Assembly: GCA_037974665.1 (NCBI GenBank)
Contig: CM075769.1
Location: 24,801,139-24,865,138 of the forward strand
Direction: 5' to 3'
DNA from: Ehretia macrophylla
Taxonomy: Eukaryota > Streptophyta > Magnoliopsida > Boraginales > Ehretiaceae
Length of the DNA: 64,000 bases
This document shows positions 9,831-21,420 of this stretch, in pieces. Under the pieces are notes generated by a model that was given only the letters and a program-made list of their open reading frames with translations, was not told the DNA's origin and searched no databases. A program made the translations under genes and the position numbers. Each line of letters starts with the position of its first letter. The first letter of the stretch is position 1.

Positions 9831-12439
9831 ATGTTGGCTAGCCCCTTTCATCTTAGGAATTAAAGCTCATGCTGCCTCTGAAGTTCAGAGCTCATGGGTC
9901 TAAGCATTACATACCTCACTCGAGTGGTACTAACCTTGTACTTCTCATAGGTTGCAATATCTTTTCTACTTGCAGCCTCAACAAGGGCAACAAGACAATT
10001 CCATGAGATATCATGAATTTGGCGAGCAATACTTGTGAAACACTTTTCACAAAATTACGATATCAATCATCTTATGTGATATTGGTCAGGTTGTTGGTAT
10101 CTTATACCATGTAGTGTTAATGTATTTGCCATTTGATTTAGTGATCTAAAATGTACAAGATAAACAAAGTAACCTAGCGTCTTGTTAGTTTTAATCTCCA
10201 GAAAGTCTGGACTTTGACCTATTGGTCTCCCACTATTTTTCGGCACTCACACCACCCTCATAGTGTGTCTGTGAGCCTCTCTAGGTCTCAAGGTAGGGTT
10301 AAGACCTATTCTCGCTTACACATACCCCCCTAGGAGGTAGGGACTAGACATGCATACCAGAATGGTGTGTCATCTTAGCCGGTTGCATCTCCATGCAACT
10401 CCTAACTTGTTTAACCCCTCAACCCCCATAGACCCCTAGGAGGTAGGGACCATCTACTGTTTGAGTATAAGTCAACCATCAACAGTGCATATAATTGGTG
10501 AGCGTGTATCACATGCCACCCCCTGAGAGGCAGGGTCAAACGACATGCATCCACACCCCTCCGCACATACCACCTTGAGTAGGAGTCATCAAGCAACCAT
10601 GAAGTTAGGACCCCCTGGGAGGCAGGGTCAAGTCATTCACCTTATAGTTAAATGATCACCCACCTACTATGATAGAAGGGCTACAATTACACACCCAGTG
10701 TTCATTAATTGCTTATTGACTTAATATTGACTGGAGGGAATTGTTAATGCTTTTTAGTTTGGTCTCATCATTTTAACATGCATGCATTATACATGGATAA
10801 TGCATAGGCCATACGTATAGATTATCATGCTTTCAATGCGATAATATATCCCTATATATTATATATAATCTATACTTATACTATCGGATAGGTTATGGAG
10901 CTTTTATCTTTCCTAAGTTTTACCAGGCCACTTAGTGAAACCTAGAGAAGGTCCCTAGAATGAATGCAAATGACAATTAAGGAAACAGTGCAATTATCCA
11001 TGATTGGAAACTTTTTCCCAATATGGAAACTGCCATTCTTCCATGCTGGCCCACCATCTTCAGTCTTCGTCTTGATCTCCGTCTATCTCTACTCCTATAT
11101 TAGTCATATCATACTACATTACATTGCTTTCCAAAAGTAGAAACCCCTAGGTAGGGGGGAGTTAAATGGGAGGGAGAGAGAAGAAATTACAAGTAGAAAT
11201 AAAAAGAAAGCGAGACACGCAGGCCCCATTTCCAAAAATACATTCATACATTCATTTACGTGAAAGATGCAAATCATACATTCATGCATGACTCTAAGCT
11301 CCATAACCATCCCATGCATAAACATTTATGAAATACAATATTAAAATTGACAATTCATAAAACACAGCCTTTTTTCATTTTCTCGCATCTCCCTTGGATT
11401 ATATTGGCATACATATACTTTCTCATTGTTTTCCCCTTCATAATAATCTTAGGAATTAATTGGGCTCAACTAATATCCCCAGGATGACTTGTTGTGCAAG
11501 GCCCAATACTCATCCTAAGCTCGCTTCATGATCCAATTAGAGTTCCTAGGGTTAATTTAATTTTCTCTAAGAAAACTCATATAATATTAAGCCCATGGGT
11601 TTTTTGGCCCAATTGGGCTTTACCAAAACCCAATTAGTCAGTCATATAACTTTAATTTATGACTCACTATCAAAATTAACTCTAGATTCTCAATTCTATT
11701 AATTTTGATTAAGTCAACAAATTAAATTGTCAAGTCAAACATTGGTCAACCTTGGTTAAATCACATAAAACATAAATTTATTCACCCACCTAGTTAATTA
11801 ATTTGATTAGTATTTGAATAAGAAAATTGGATTACAAAATCAACTCTTTAATTTTGACATTCCAAAATCGTACCAAGATCAAATCTATTACCAAATATGG
11901 CAACTAGGACCAGGGTTTGACCATTCTATTGACCTTGACACTAGAAAAAATACCCTAGGCTCATAGAAAATCATGGCACCACTTTGGAGTAGCGAAAGAA
12001 CCCTCACAAGTGACAAAAATGAATTTTTCCAGAATCTGCCATAACAGACCTGTGCACTGACCTGACTGAAATTGCTTCATTTAACATACTTACACATCTC
12101 CAAAAATTCTTAAATTTGACATGCATATATCCTTTTAAGTGTAGACATTGTGAGAAAAAAACAAAACTCAATTTGGATTTGTCTTGACCGAGTTATGCCT
12201 CCTAGACCAGACACTGCACAGTCTGTCCAGAATGCTGACTCTTCAAAAAAGTACTGTTCATGCCATTTTTCGCATATTAAATCACGAATTAATGAAGCAG
12301 CTATAAGCCTAATTTGTTCTAATATCAGTGGGAATAACACACAAAAAATTTAGGCACAAACAATGAGTTTTAATATGACAAACAAACAATATAATCTCAT
12401 TGCGCAGAAAACGAATTCGTGTTTTCAATGCATGTTTAG
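9831..12439. other. Unclassified repeat-derived sequence, no gene seen
   Basis: About 2.6 kb without a convincing coding frame. It holds four spaced copies of a CCCCCTRGGAGGYAGGG motif (10324-10629). The right part (about 11900-12439) may be the non-coding interior of the minus-strand Copia element whose primer site is at 12440. I could not find a second copy of that element's LTR on the left, so its extent is unknown. Confidence 0.4.
10324..10629. repeat. Four spaced copies of a G/C-rich motif
   Basis: A 20-bp motif of the form ACCCCCTRGGAGGYAGGGNC starts at 10324, 10432, 10518 and 10610, spaced about 108, 86 and 92 bp, with poorly conserved sequence between. The motif is partly self-complementary. 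It resembles a short motif in the solo LTR near 41480 (CTGGGAGGCA), so it may be a degenerate repeat within an LTR. Confidence 0.5.
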
Positions 12440-12454
12440 GTGGCTCTGATACCA
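12440..12454 (-). other. Primer binding site of a Copia-like element
   Basis: The minus strand reads TGGTATCAGAGCCAC, a full match to the initiator tRNA-Met complement, two bases after the LTR end at 12457. This fixes the LTR on its right as a 5' LTR in minus orientation. Confidence 0.88.
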
Positions 12455-12456
12455 AT

Positions 12457-14177
12457 TGAAGGTTCTCTAACACGTAAAACACATATAGCACAGAAGAAAC
12501 ATGAAGATTAAAGCTATAAAAATTTAGAGAATCAAGAATTGAATCATCCAAACATGCATGTAAACTCGAAAACATGATAGAACCATTTAAAGTTAAATCT
12601 AAAAATTTGCTTGGATTGGAGACCACAACGTAGCAGCCCTCTACAATCTCACACACTCCACGTCGAGGCTAGAACGAGGCGAAGCAAGCTCTTGCACGAG
12701 CTTCAATGCAATGACACAACTCCCAAGGAGAGAGAAAGGATGGTGGCTAGGTTTTGTGAGAGAGAGCTGAATTTTGTGTTATGTCTACTAGGGTTTCACT
12801 TTACTAGTTTTCAATATTTGTACCTTGACCCCAGACCTTATGGGATTCTTTAAATTCAGTTTATAACCTTTTCTAATCAACTATAAGTTAATTAGACATC
12901 AACCCATAATTAATTGACACTCAATTAATTATCAATTCAACTTATACAAAAGACAATTTTCCAAATTGCTCTTGACTCTAAGTCAAACGTTTGACCATCA
13001 AACCTTCTCCTTTACTTGTATACTCAAATGGTTTCCCTAAACCCATTCTAACCATAGGCAATCCATTATATAATTTCTTCTAGATAGAATACAAGAAGAT
13101 CCTTGTGCTAGCGTGACTTCTCCATTCTATCCCTCATAGTTCTAACCCTTCAGCTTGTGTGCGATCCTGTAGGTTCGAGTGTCAAGCCGGTAGTAACTGG
13201 GACAAGTACCAATTAACCCATCTCTATTAGAACTCCTTCTAATTGCTACTAATCGAGGTTGGCGTCTAGCAACACTCCCCGACGACCAGATGGCTCGAAT
13301 GCTTAATCCAAGTTTTCCTATTCAACAACCTTTTGGTGACTAGTTAACGTACAGTCTATTCCTTCCACTAGATGCCCCGAGCTTGCCCTAGGGTATGGTT
13401 AATGTCAGTTAAACCCTAATAGGCTTACTTCTATGTTATGTTGACTTTTCCTGTATGATCCAATCACACTACCATGGCCATGGATTTCTGTCAACATCTC
13501 TATGAGACGACATAGGGCATACTATCTTTCATCTAGAGTAGTGGATCCTCACAGCGATACTCACTAGCTTCGCAAGTAGTTGACTGTACCCGAATCCCCT
13601 TTCAAGTAGGTCTTATCTTCCTGCATTTTGTCTAGGGCCAAAGTACAATGAGTTGCTTACAAGCTACTATGATGTCCTCAAGTCAAAGGATTACTTTGCA
13701 CAACTATCACTTGAGAACCTTCTTATTGACTTAGGCGGATGAAGCCCCATTGAGTGTTCTCTACGGATCGTGTCCGATGTACATATCTTCATACGCACCT
13801 ATGCATTAGCCTTGACATGTCATGTCACTTGGTCGATGAGATCAACCTAGATAGAGCTAACTACATGTCAGTCTTGTTGGATTCATCAATGCCCATTCTT
13901 GATGAATCCTACGACCTAGGACAGGTTTTAGGTATGTCTTAGGTGTCGATTCTCATCAACCATAAGCTCTTATGGTTCGACCCTATACCGACATATCCAA
14001 GGGCTTTATCAGTTATATGTAATATGCAGCTAGACGATATATGAACGTTTAAGAGATAAAGGTAAACATCATATAGTACTTTTATTTGATTAAAACTTTA
14101 TAACAAAGACTGTTTCGTTACACAAATATCTCTATCATCCTTCATCGAATGATTGGCTTGCAGGTATATTCCCAACA
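12457..14177 (-). repeat. Copia-type 5' LTR, 1721 bp
   Basis: Sense strand begins TGTTGGGAATATACC at 14177 and ends AGAACCTTCA at 12457, typical TG...CA termini of plant Ty1/copia LTRs, directly followed by a tRNA-Met primer site. No gag or pol can be read beyond the primer site toward the left; that sequence looks non-coding. The flank after 14177 is TATCA (possible target duplication), but the matching left copy was not found. Confidence 0.8.
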
Positions 14178-15237
14178 TATCACTTACTGAAGTTAAGGTT
14201 TGAGACTTTTATATTTCATTCTATATCTCCAGCCATTAGTTTCATTATTTCGTTTAATCCTATTACTGTTCATTTGAAAGTAATTTCTCCTTTGGTATAC
14301 CATTTTACTTATTCGAATTTCACTTGCTTGATGTACTCCCTACCTAAGTACATCATTGTCATTCTTGTTAATCTTATTGTTTTATTATTAAATGCTGAGC
14401 CATTACCTTTCTTGTAATTGCTCACTCAAAGTACTCATCACTGTCCTGTTGTTATCATTTCTTATTCGTACTTCTTTGGTATTGTATGTTGAGATACTCA
14501 TTATATTGCAATTCATGTCTCATATTGAATTAATAATCTCTTAGCTTCCAATTTCATTTAGCATCAAGTACAACTTACTTGTTGGTTCCTTGAACAATCA
14601 TCGAGAATTCAAATGTTTACTTGTACAGGAATGTTCGTTCAACATACTCAGCACTGTTTTGTCTCGTCATCATTTTGTCCGTACTTGTTTAACTGATAAG
14701 TGCTGAGACCTTCATCATATTGATTATCATGCTTTCCTATTCAACTATTAGCCACTTGATTCTCTAATTTGCTTGACCTTTGGTACAATTGATTGTTGGC
14801 TCGTATGTGGTTTTCCATAACCTTATTCCCTTATAAATTTCATAAGAGCCATATTCTGACCAAGGTCACTTTTGAGATATTCCCTTGATTAGTAATCATT
14901 CATGTTATTGTGAATGAGTTTTGAAACCCTCGAGGTGTCCGTAGAAGCCTTTTTGTGTTGTAAAGGATTATTGATAAGTAGTGGTGTCATACTAAGACCT
15001 TGAAGTTGTGATTTTTTTATATGCAATATGATGTTAGGTGGGAGTGAATTATGAATTGAGGCTTGTCTTGGAATTGTGATAATCAACTTGCAATCAACAG
15101 AGTTTATTTCTTTTTGAGGTCTTTGTTCAAGTGTCGTCCTAGGAGATGAATGGGAACTAAGAGAAGTATTGTTGAAGTGTAGCAATTGAAGATTTCATTG
15201 TCTGTGAATTTGAGAATTGCGAGGACGCAATTGTTTT
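14178..15237 (+). pseudogene. Decayed 3' interior of a gypsy element
   Basis: No open frame survives, but the last codons before the polypurine tract still read EFENCEDAIVLRGGE, alignable with the tail of the intact element's polyprotein ([12 protein letters not shown]). That makes this the remnant of the 3' interior of the element whose 3' LTR is at 15251. The Copia LTR on its left interrupted it, and the rest of the interior is not recognisable. Confidence 0.45.
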
Positions 15238-15250
15238 AAGAGGGGGAGAA
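15238..15250 (+). other. Polypurine tract before LTR C1
   Basis: AAGAGGGGGAGAA immediately precedes the TGTGAGGCCCC start of the LTR, so that LTR is a 3' LTR on the plus strand. Confidence 0.85.
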
Positions 15251-17457
15251 TGTGAGGCCCCGAATTTGTCCTAATTTGTAAATACATGTTTTATCTGTTT
15301 AAATGCTATTAGAATTAATATGTACGTATTTATATGTGATATTAAGTGATCTTAGATTAATTGTACATTTAAAAGACATTTGTAAAACAAATAATGTAAC
15401 TTTTCAACTTCTTTTGCAAAATTGAGTTTTATACTTAGGTTGTATGTATATGAATGCATATATATAATGTTGTCAACTATTTTTACTCAACTAAATATAG
15501 TATAAGTGTTGGAATATATATATATGCAATATAGACTAAAAACTAACAAAAACTCAAAAGTTCACAACTTTGACTTGAATTATTTTGTTGACTTTGCATT
15601 ATATTAGCTATTATACATACAATATACACGAAATCAGCCAAAACACCCTAAAACACATACAAAAATGTGAGCCATGGAGGAAGAAGGAAAATAGTATTTT
15701 TCAAGGGTTTTCAACCATTTTTGAAGAAAAAAAACTCAATTCAAGGCCAAATCACTTCATTCAAAGCTTGTTTTTGCTTGTTAGGCACCTATTCTACCTA
15801 TTTCTAGCCTTAGTTTGCATCAAAGGTGAGGGAAAAACTATATATTTTTTTAAAAGTTTGTGTCAAATTTTAGTTGATGCATTTGTAAATGCTATTTAGT
15901 TAAATTGATGTTATATAATTGCTAAGTAGATGATAAGGACCAACTTAGTGTATTTATAGCCATTTTGAATGGTAGTAGCGTGTATTTTTATTTTTCAGGT
16001 ATTAAATTGATAATTTGGCTTGTTTCTTGAATAAATGTAGTTGTAGTAGTTAAAATTGGATGGTAGTTGCTTCTATAGACTTGTTAATTATTGTGTAGTA
16101 ATGTTGTAATGCCAAATTTTCAATTTGAATGCCATGTTAGAAGTCAAAAATTTCAGCCTTGAATTCTTTGCTATTTTGGACTTGTTGGGCTTGTTTTAGG
16201 TGGCTTTTGGTTGGTTTCCAAGGGGGTTAATGTAGTTGCTTGGGTGGTTGAGCGGTAGGAAAAGGTTCGGGGGTTGTTTGATTGTTAAATTATAAGTTAT
16301 GATGTTTGGAAGTTTGTGTAGTCTTTCTTTAAAATGTCTAAGTGTTGTCTTTAATAGTTTAGTGTTGATTGTGTGGTTGATAATTGGGTTCTTGTTGAGT
16401 AGGCTCGAGTTTGAATGCATGTTGAAATGTGTGTTGAGTTTGGATGGCATATTTTGTCATCTAACTTAGTGTTTTAGAATTGTGTAGTTGATGATTGTTG
16501 AAGTGTTGTTTAATTGATTGTTGAAGGTTGAAGTGCCGAAAAACAAACAACCTACTTTGTTGTTCTCTCGGAATATTAAGTGTTCAATGTTAATTGTTGT
16601 GAGTCATGATAGTGTGTGCCACCTATCATATGTTAACCCCTATCTCGTGTGGTCGGAGAATGATCATGGAGTGTGGGACTAGGTTGGTGTATTCCGGAAT
16701 GCATTTGGTGCATGGGTAGGGTTTGTGATTGGTGCACGGGGAGGACAGCTTTAACAGAATGAGTGTATCGTATCCTTATTGATTGGTTACTTTCATTGTT
16801 ACAATTGAAGTGTTGTTGATGTTTATTATGTGTTATTGTTCCTAGGGTGTTTTCCCAAGTGGTAAAGAAAGCATCTCCAAAATATCCTATTGAACCCTCG
16901 CTGAGCTTTGTTATATATAAGCTCACCCTCTTTGCTAACTTTTAGGTGTAACTAAGCAGGATCTTGGGTACGTTCCTCAGGAAGTTGAGTATGGGCCTTT
17001 TGTTGATAAGTCCAATGTACAAGAGTCTTATCCGTGATGTTTATGCTGGAGTGCTCTTTATGTTGTTTTGTATTATGTAGTATGTTGTAATGTTTTAAGC
17101 TTTGAAGATTGTATTGTATAACTCAACTTAAAGATATTGGTTGGTATAATGCTAGTTAGTTGTCTTTCTTTTGGAATATGATAGGTTGCTAGACTAGTAT
17201 TATATCTATTGTGCATATGAATTGTATAGATGGATGTATATTGTTGAGACAGAGGCATATGTCTTGTTGTTGGAATGTTGAATGGTTGGTTAATGAATGG
17301 TGTTGAATGTGTTGGAGTTGTTGTTGAGGTTGTAGTTGGTTTTGTGATGTTTATAAGGACTGGTTTAGAGTCCTGTTATCCATATTATAGACGTTATATT
17401 GTCAAAATTCCGCTTCGTCCTAACTGATCGTAAGTGGGATCGAGTTGAGGCGTGACA
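15251..17457 (+). repeat. Gypsy 3' LTR, family C copy 1 (2207 bp)
   Basis: Begins TGTGAGGCCCC and ends GAGGCGTGACA. Same family as 40141-44600, 44601-49213 and the solo LTR 50712-52897. It carries the donor-like CAAAG|GTGAGG (15825/15826), CTACTTT-loop hairpins near 16438-16465 and 16535-16560, the TGAGCTT/AAGCTCA hairpin at 16902-16925, the acceptor-like TTTTAG and the mini-exon. The following bases CTTAT may be one side of its target duplication. Confidence 0.85.
16945..17037 (+). CDS. LTR mini-exon, family C copy 1
   Basis: Thirty codons plus TGA, open from the acceptor-like AG. The peptide includes KQDLGYVPQEVEYGPFVDK and ends in QESYP. It aligns residue by residue with the mini-exons of the intact element and of the solo LTR at 53975-56236, although the LTR families differ widely elsewhere. 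No start codon; function unknown. Confidence 0.45.
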   Translation, partial: GVTKQDLGYVPQEVEYGPFVDKSNVQESYP

Positions 17458-19241
17458 CTTATGCTGATTACTGATATCTCCTTACTTGATGCTCGTACTG
17501 GTTTTGTCAATCTGGCTTTGTCCATTTATCATTAAAGTACTTCTTCTTTACGAAATTGTCGTTTCTCTTGTCAATCTATTATCACATGGAATCCTCAATT
17601 CCTTGAGTTCTTATAATAATTGCTTAATGAATTCATTGACTTTACTATTTCTTTTTCATTCTAGTGTTGTTAATTTGAAAAAAATTTGAGTCTTCTTGAT
17701 AAACCATTTATTCTCCTTCTGAAGTTCTGTATGCTGAACTAGTAAATCTTATACTTCTTAACATTGTTTCATTCCTTGATACCCATATTTGTTTTGTATA
17801 TCACTTATTAAAGTTGATGTCTTGAACGTTCCTAATTTGTTTCCTATTTTAAATCATTGGTTCCTTGTGTTGATCTGTTAATAACTTATTGTCTGACATC
17901 TTATTTCCAAAAGGGGATCAGATTGTATTTATTCCCTATTATTCCTCGTTATTCGTATTGATCCACTAATAGGTACTACAGTGCTTATCTTGTTAATTCA
18001 TTGGGCTTCCTGTACTCTTGATTATTGACATCTCCTTATTGATTATTGACGTTTCCTCAGTCGGCACACTATTTCTAGAATGAAATCGGATCATCATCAT
18101 TCCTCATTCCTTCTTATTAAATGTATTGTCTGATTATTGAGTATCAAAGTATTTGTCTTTCTCATAACTATTCGCTTAATATGCTTAGTACTTTTGTCAT
18201 TGCCATTCCTTTTTCATTGTATCTGTTCCATTATCGGGTACTAAGATATTTATTTAATTTGTACTATGCTTTTCCTATTGGACTACTAGCTTATTGATTG
18301 CCCAAAATTCATTTGGTTTCCTAAATAATTGATTGTTGGCTTTACTCGATCCTCTTTATCTTTGTTCATCGTAATTCCTCATGAGTCGTAAATATTTTGG
18401 ATTCTTAAGTGGACTACTTGCTTTAGTAAAGGTATTGTGGTAATATTGTTAACGGGGTTATTATTATTGTTATTACTGGAGATTGCTTTCAATGAAGGAT
18501 TATATTTAGAGTTATAGTTACATTTGCAGTGTTTAGAAGACCCTGTTGATAGGAAGTATTGATTCTTCTAGTGATTGAAATCATGTATCATATGATGAAA
18601 ATCTTAATTGGTGTTTGAAGTTCTTATGCAATTGATTGTCATGTTATATTTGGTTATGAAAATAGAGGTGCATCAATTCCTATTAGACTAAGTAATTACA
18701 TACATCATTTAATAATTACCTTATTAGGTAAGTAAAAATGGGCATGATTGTTAATGACCTCTTGACGGAGTAGGAGTGAAAGATCTTACTTTATGAATTC
18801 TCGAATTAGGCTATAAGTTTGGCAATCATGTTGGATGTATAGTCTATTCCAGATGTTATAATTTTGCACATGTTACTGAGTTATTTTAACTTTAAGCATG
18901 ATATCTATTGAAGGATATTTCAGTGACATAATTTCTGATTATATGTAGCCAACTATATGAAATTTATGAACGAAGTTGTTTGAGGAAATAGGAATGTGTT
19001 CTGATGATGGGAATTACTTTTCCTGGTCATCTGTAAATAATTGTTAAGTGGGGATGAATTATAACCGAGGTTATCTTAAGGTGGTGACCATAACTTTTGA
19101 TCAATCAAACTTATTTCATTTGAGGTTTTGATGTAAATAAGTTCATAGGAATTAGGTGGAAAACAAAGGAAGTATTATCAAATTTTAGTGACTGAAGGCC
19201 TAGTTGTCCTAGTATTAGTGAATTTTAAGGGCGAAATTCTT
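17458..19241 (+). pseudogene. Decayed 3' interior of a second gypsy element
   Basis: About 1.8 kb with no readable domain. The last codons before the polypurine tract read VNFKGEILIRRGG, matching the conserved polyprotein tail seen at the intact element and before 15251. The family C element apparently inserted in its left part. Nothing else can be supported. Confidence 0.4.
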
Positions 19242-19256
19242 ATAAGGAGGGGAGGG
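19242..19256 (+). other. Polypurine tract before LTR L
   Basis: ATAAGGAGGGGAGGG directly upstream of the TGTAACACTTG start of the next LTR, marking it as a plus-strand 3' LTR. Confidence 0.75.
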
Positions 19257-21091
19257 TGTAACACTTGTGCCAGAGGCGAGTTGGAATAAATTGTTAGTTA
19301 TTAAAAAATGACCCATTAATATTTAAAAAGGGTAATAAGTGGTGTAAAACGTATCAAAATGATGCCGGGATATTTCGGTGCATGTCAAATTGAATTAAAT
19401 AAGTCATATTTGGAAGTTACGAGTTAGTTTCGGGATAACTTTGAAATAAAAACTATACCAATTGGCGAAGAGTTAGGTGGAAAATTATATATGGTTGGAA
19501 ATCTCAACGAGTTTAGTTTATAACGCTTCAAATGGTTCACAGATTGGAGTTTTCTAGAAGACATTATGGTCGTTTTCGTAAAATATGTCGGAACTATCCC
19601 TTTTATGAGGGAATTTGACAACATTTGATATTTTGACCAAGCTTGACCAAGACCACTTATATTGACCATTTGATCGTTTGACCATTCTATTTTCAGCAAA
19701 ACAAAAGCCAAGTTGGGTAAAAGAGAGAAAAGAAGAGGAATAGTGCTCAACCTAGCTTTTGTTTGATTTTTGAAGAAGAAGAAGGAGATTGAAGCCATTG
19801 GAACCAAATTGGAGCTTGTTCTTGCATCATCTAAGCCTATTCTACCTATTTCTACCATTTTTTAACCATATTAGGTGAGGGGTTTTCTAAATCTCAAAGT
19901 TAAAGTTAAGGTTTTGTTTATGAACTTGCATTTATATGATGTATATTGTTGTATATGCATATGTTTCTTTCTAGATAATGTCTTGAGAGTAACATACTTG
20001 AGTTTTAGCTTAATTGATCCATGGGTTGTTGTAGATAGGCAAAAAAATGTTGTATGTAGAGTTTGAAGCTAGATATGTGTTCAACCTTTGTACTTAGCCT
20101 AGATATATAGTTCAAATGTATACATACATGTTATAGCTTAATTTCATGGCTTAAATGCAATTTTAGTGAATCTTAGTGGCATTTTAGTTAATTTCTTCAA
20201 AATTCCAGCAATGATGCACTTGGTGTATTTTCCCTATTACACTTGTTTTAAACTTGATTTTCCTAAGGTTTTATACTTAATATGTATTATAGTTAGCATA
20301 TAAGATGGTTGGGCATATATTTTGCATTTTTGTTGCTTGTAAGTGAGTCAATTGTGGATAAAAGTTAGTTGTTAAAGTGTTGAATTGCATGCTAATGAAT
20401 TCTTTTTTAGTAGCTTTATGTATATGCTCAAGAATGGTGTCGAGTAATGTTGGAAATGATTAATGAATTAAAGTGCTTGTCTAAGGTTAGGTAACCTACT
20501 TTGTTACCTAATCAATGTGTTTTACATGGAAATGAATTGTTGATTGAATGGCAAATGTGATTATGTGTTGAACGTGAATGGAGGGATAACTTACTTTGTT
20601 GTCTTCTCAAAATGTCATGAATGCAAATACAAAGCGTAAGGTTGCAACCTTTAAAACAGATACGGTAGCTTTCGTGTTGCACTAGGCAGCATCGGGCTTG
20701 CCAAGTAATAACAAGGCTTTTCCAACCTCCCTTACTCCCCCTTAATGAGTTGGTGGAAACTCATCCCGTTTGCTCATATTACAAGTGAGGCCAAGATCGA
20801 GCTACAAGGAGAGAGAATGTGATTGTTTGCTTGTGCATTTGGGGATGTTGTAAATGTTGCTCATGTTGTTTATGTACATATTGATTACATTGCCTATGTA
20901 GTTATATTGTAACTATTGAGATGTAATCTTTGGTATTGAAGAGTTGATAGGGAAGACTGTTGTAATGAATTCTTTAGTGTATTTGAGATGGTTAAATGGC
21001 TTTGTTGTACTACTTTATGGATATTAATGATTGGGCTTTTGCAATGTGCCTTAGCGGACTTGGGAGGAGTGATTTTGTTAAGCCCGTGACA
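19257..21091 (+). repeat. Gypsy LTR, family L
   Basis: Starts TGTAACACTTG after a polypurine tract; the end at GCCCGTGACA (21091) is inferred. It has a donor-like TTAG|GTGAGG at 19874/19875, a CTACTTT-loop hairpin with a perfect 9-bp stem (TTAGGTAAC/GTTACCTAA, 20487-20511), a second weaker one at 20581-20605, and an ATGAGTT/AACTCAT hairpin at 20745-20764. The acceptor is altered to ACAAG, followed by a 12-codon frame (SEAKIELQGERM). A primer-site-like sequence also follows it. Confidence 0.7.
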
Positions 21092-21420
21092 TCACGATCC
21101 CAAGACTATTCGTGGTTATGTAAGTTTGGATATTATTTTAATTTCTTTGGTATCAGAGAATGTACTATTGAAAATTGGGGTCATGACATCTACTCCACCA
21201 CCTAAGGTCTTATCCCCTTAGGATTTCCACTAGCTCTACTAGTAGTGTTTCTTCACAAGTTGGTGAACCATAAACAAACTCTTACAAATCACTCTTTAAT
21301 CCACAAGGGCTATCTACTCTTGAATCCATAGGAGCAACCAAGCTTCTTCAAATGTAGGTGAAGCTCAAACCTACTACAACCCACTCTTGTATCCACAAGA
21401 GCAATACAAGACTTTTTCCC
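21092..21420 (+). other. Primer-site-like sequence and short interior piece
   Basis: TGGTATCAGAG at 21148-21158 matches the tRNA-Met primer site but lies 57 bp after the supposed LTR end. It is followed by a short broken frame starting MTSTPPPKV at 21183. The stretch ends where the next LTR begins at 21421. It may be interior of an element sharing the preceding LTR, or an unrelated fragment. Confidence 0.4.

Noticed and set aside
16905-16950. The TATATAA in the TGAGC hairpin as the main promoter with RNA start at TTTYAG
   Set aside because: Spacing would suit a promoter in some families, but several families keep the hairpin without any TATA, and the coding-like frame starts exactly at the AG, which fits a splice acceptor better. 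Not excluded.
21148-21158. tRNA gene fragments suggested by TGGTATCAGAG sites
   Set aside because: These are retrotransposon primer sites next to LTR ends; no cloverleaf or promoter boxes are present.
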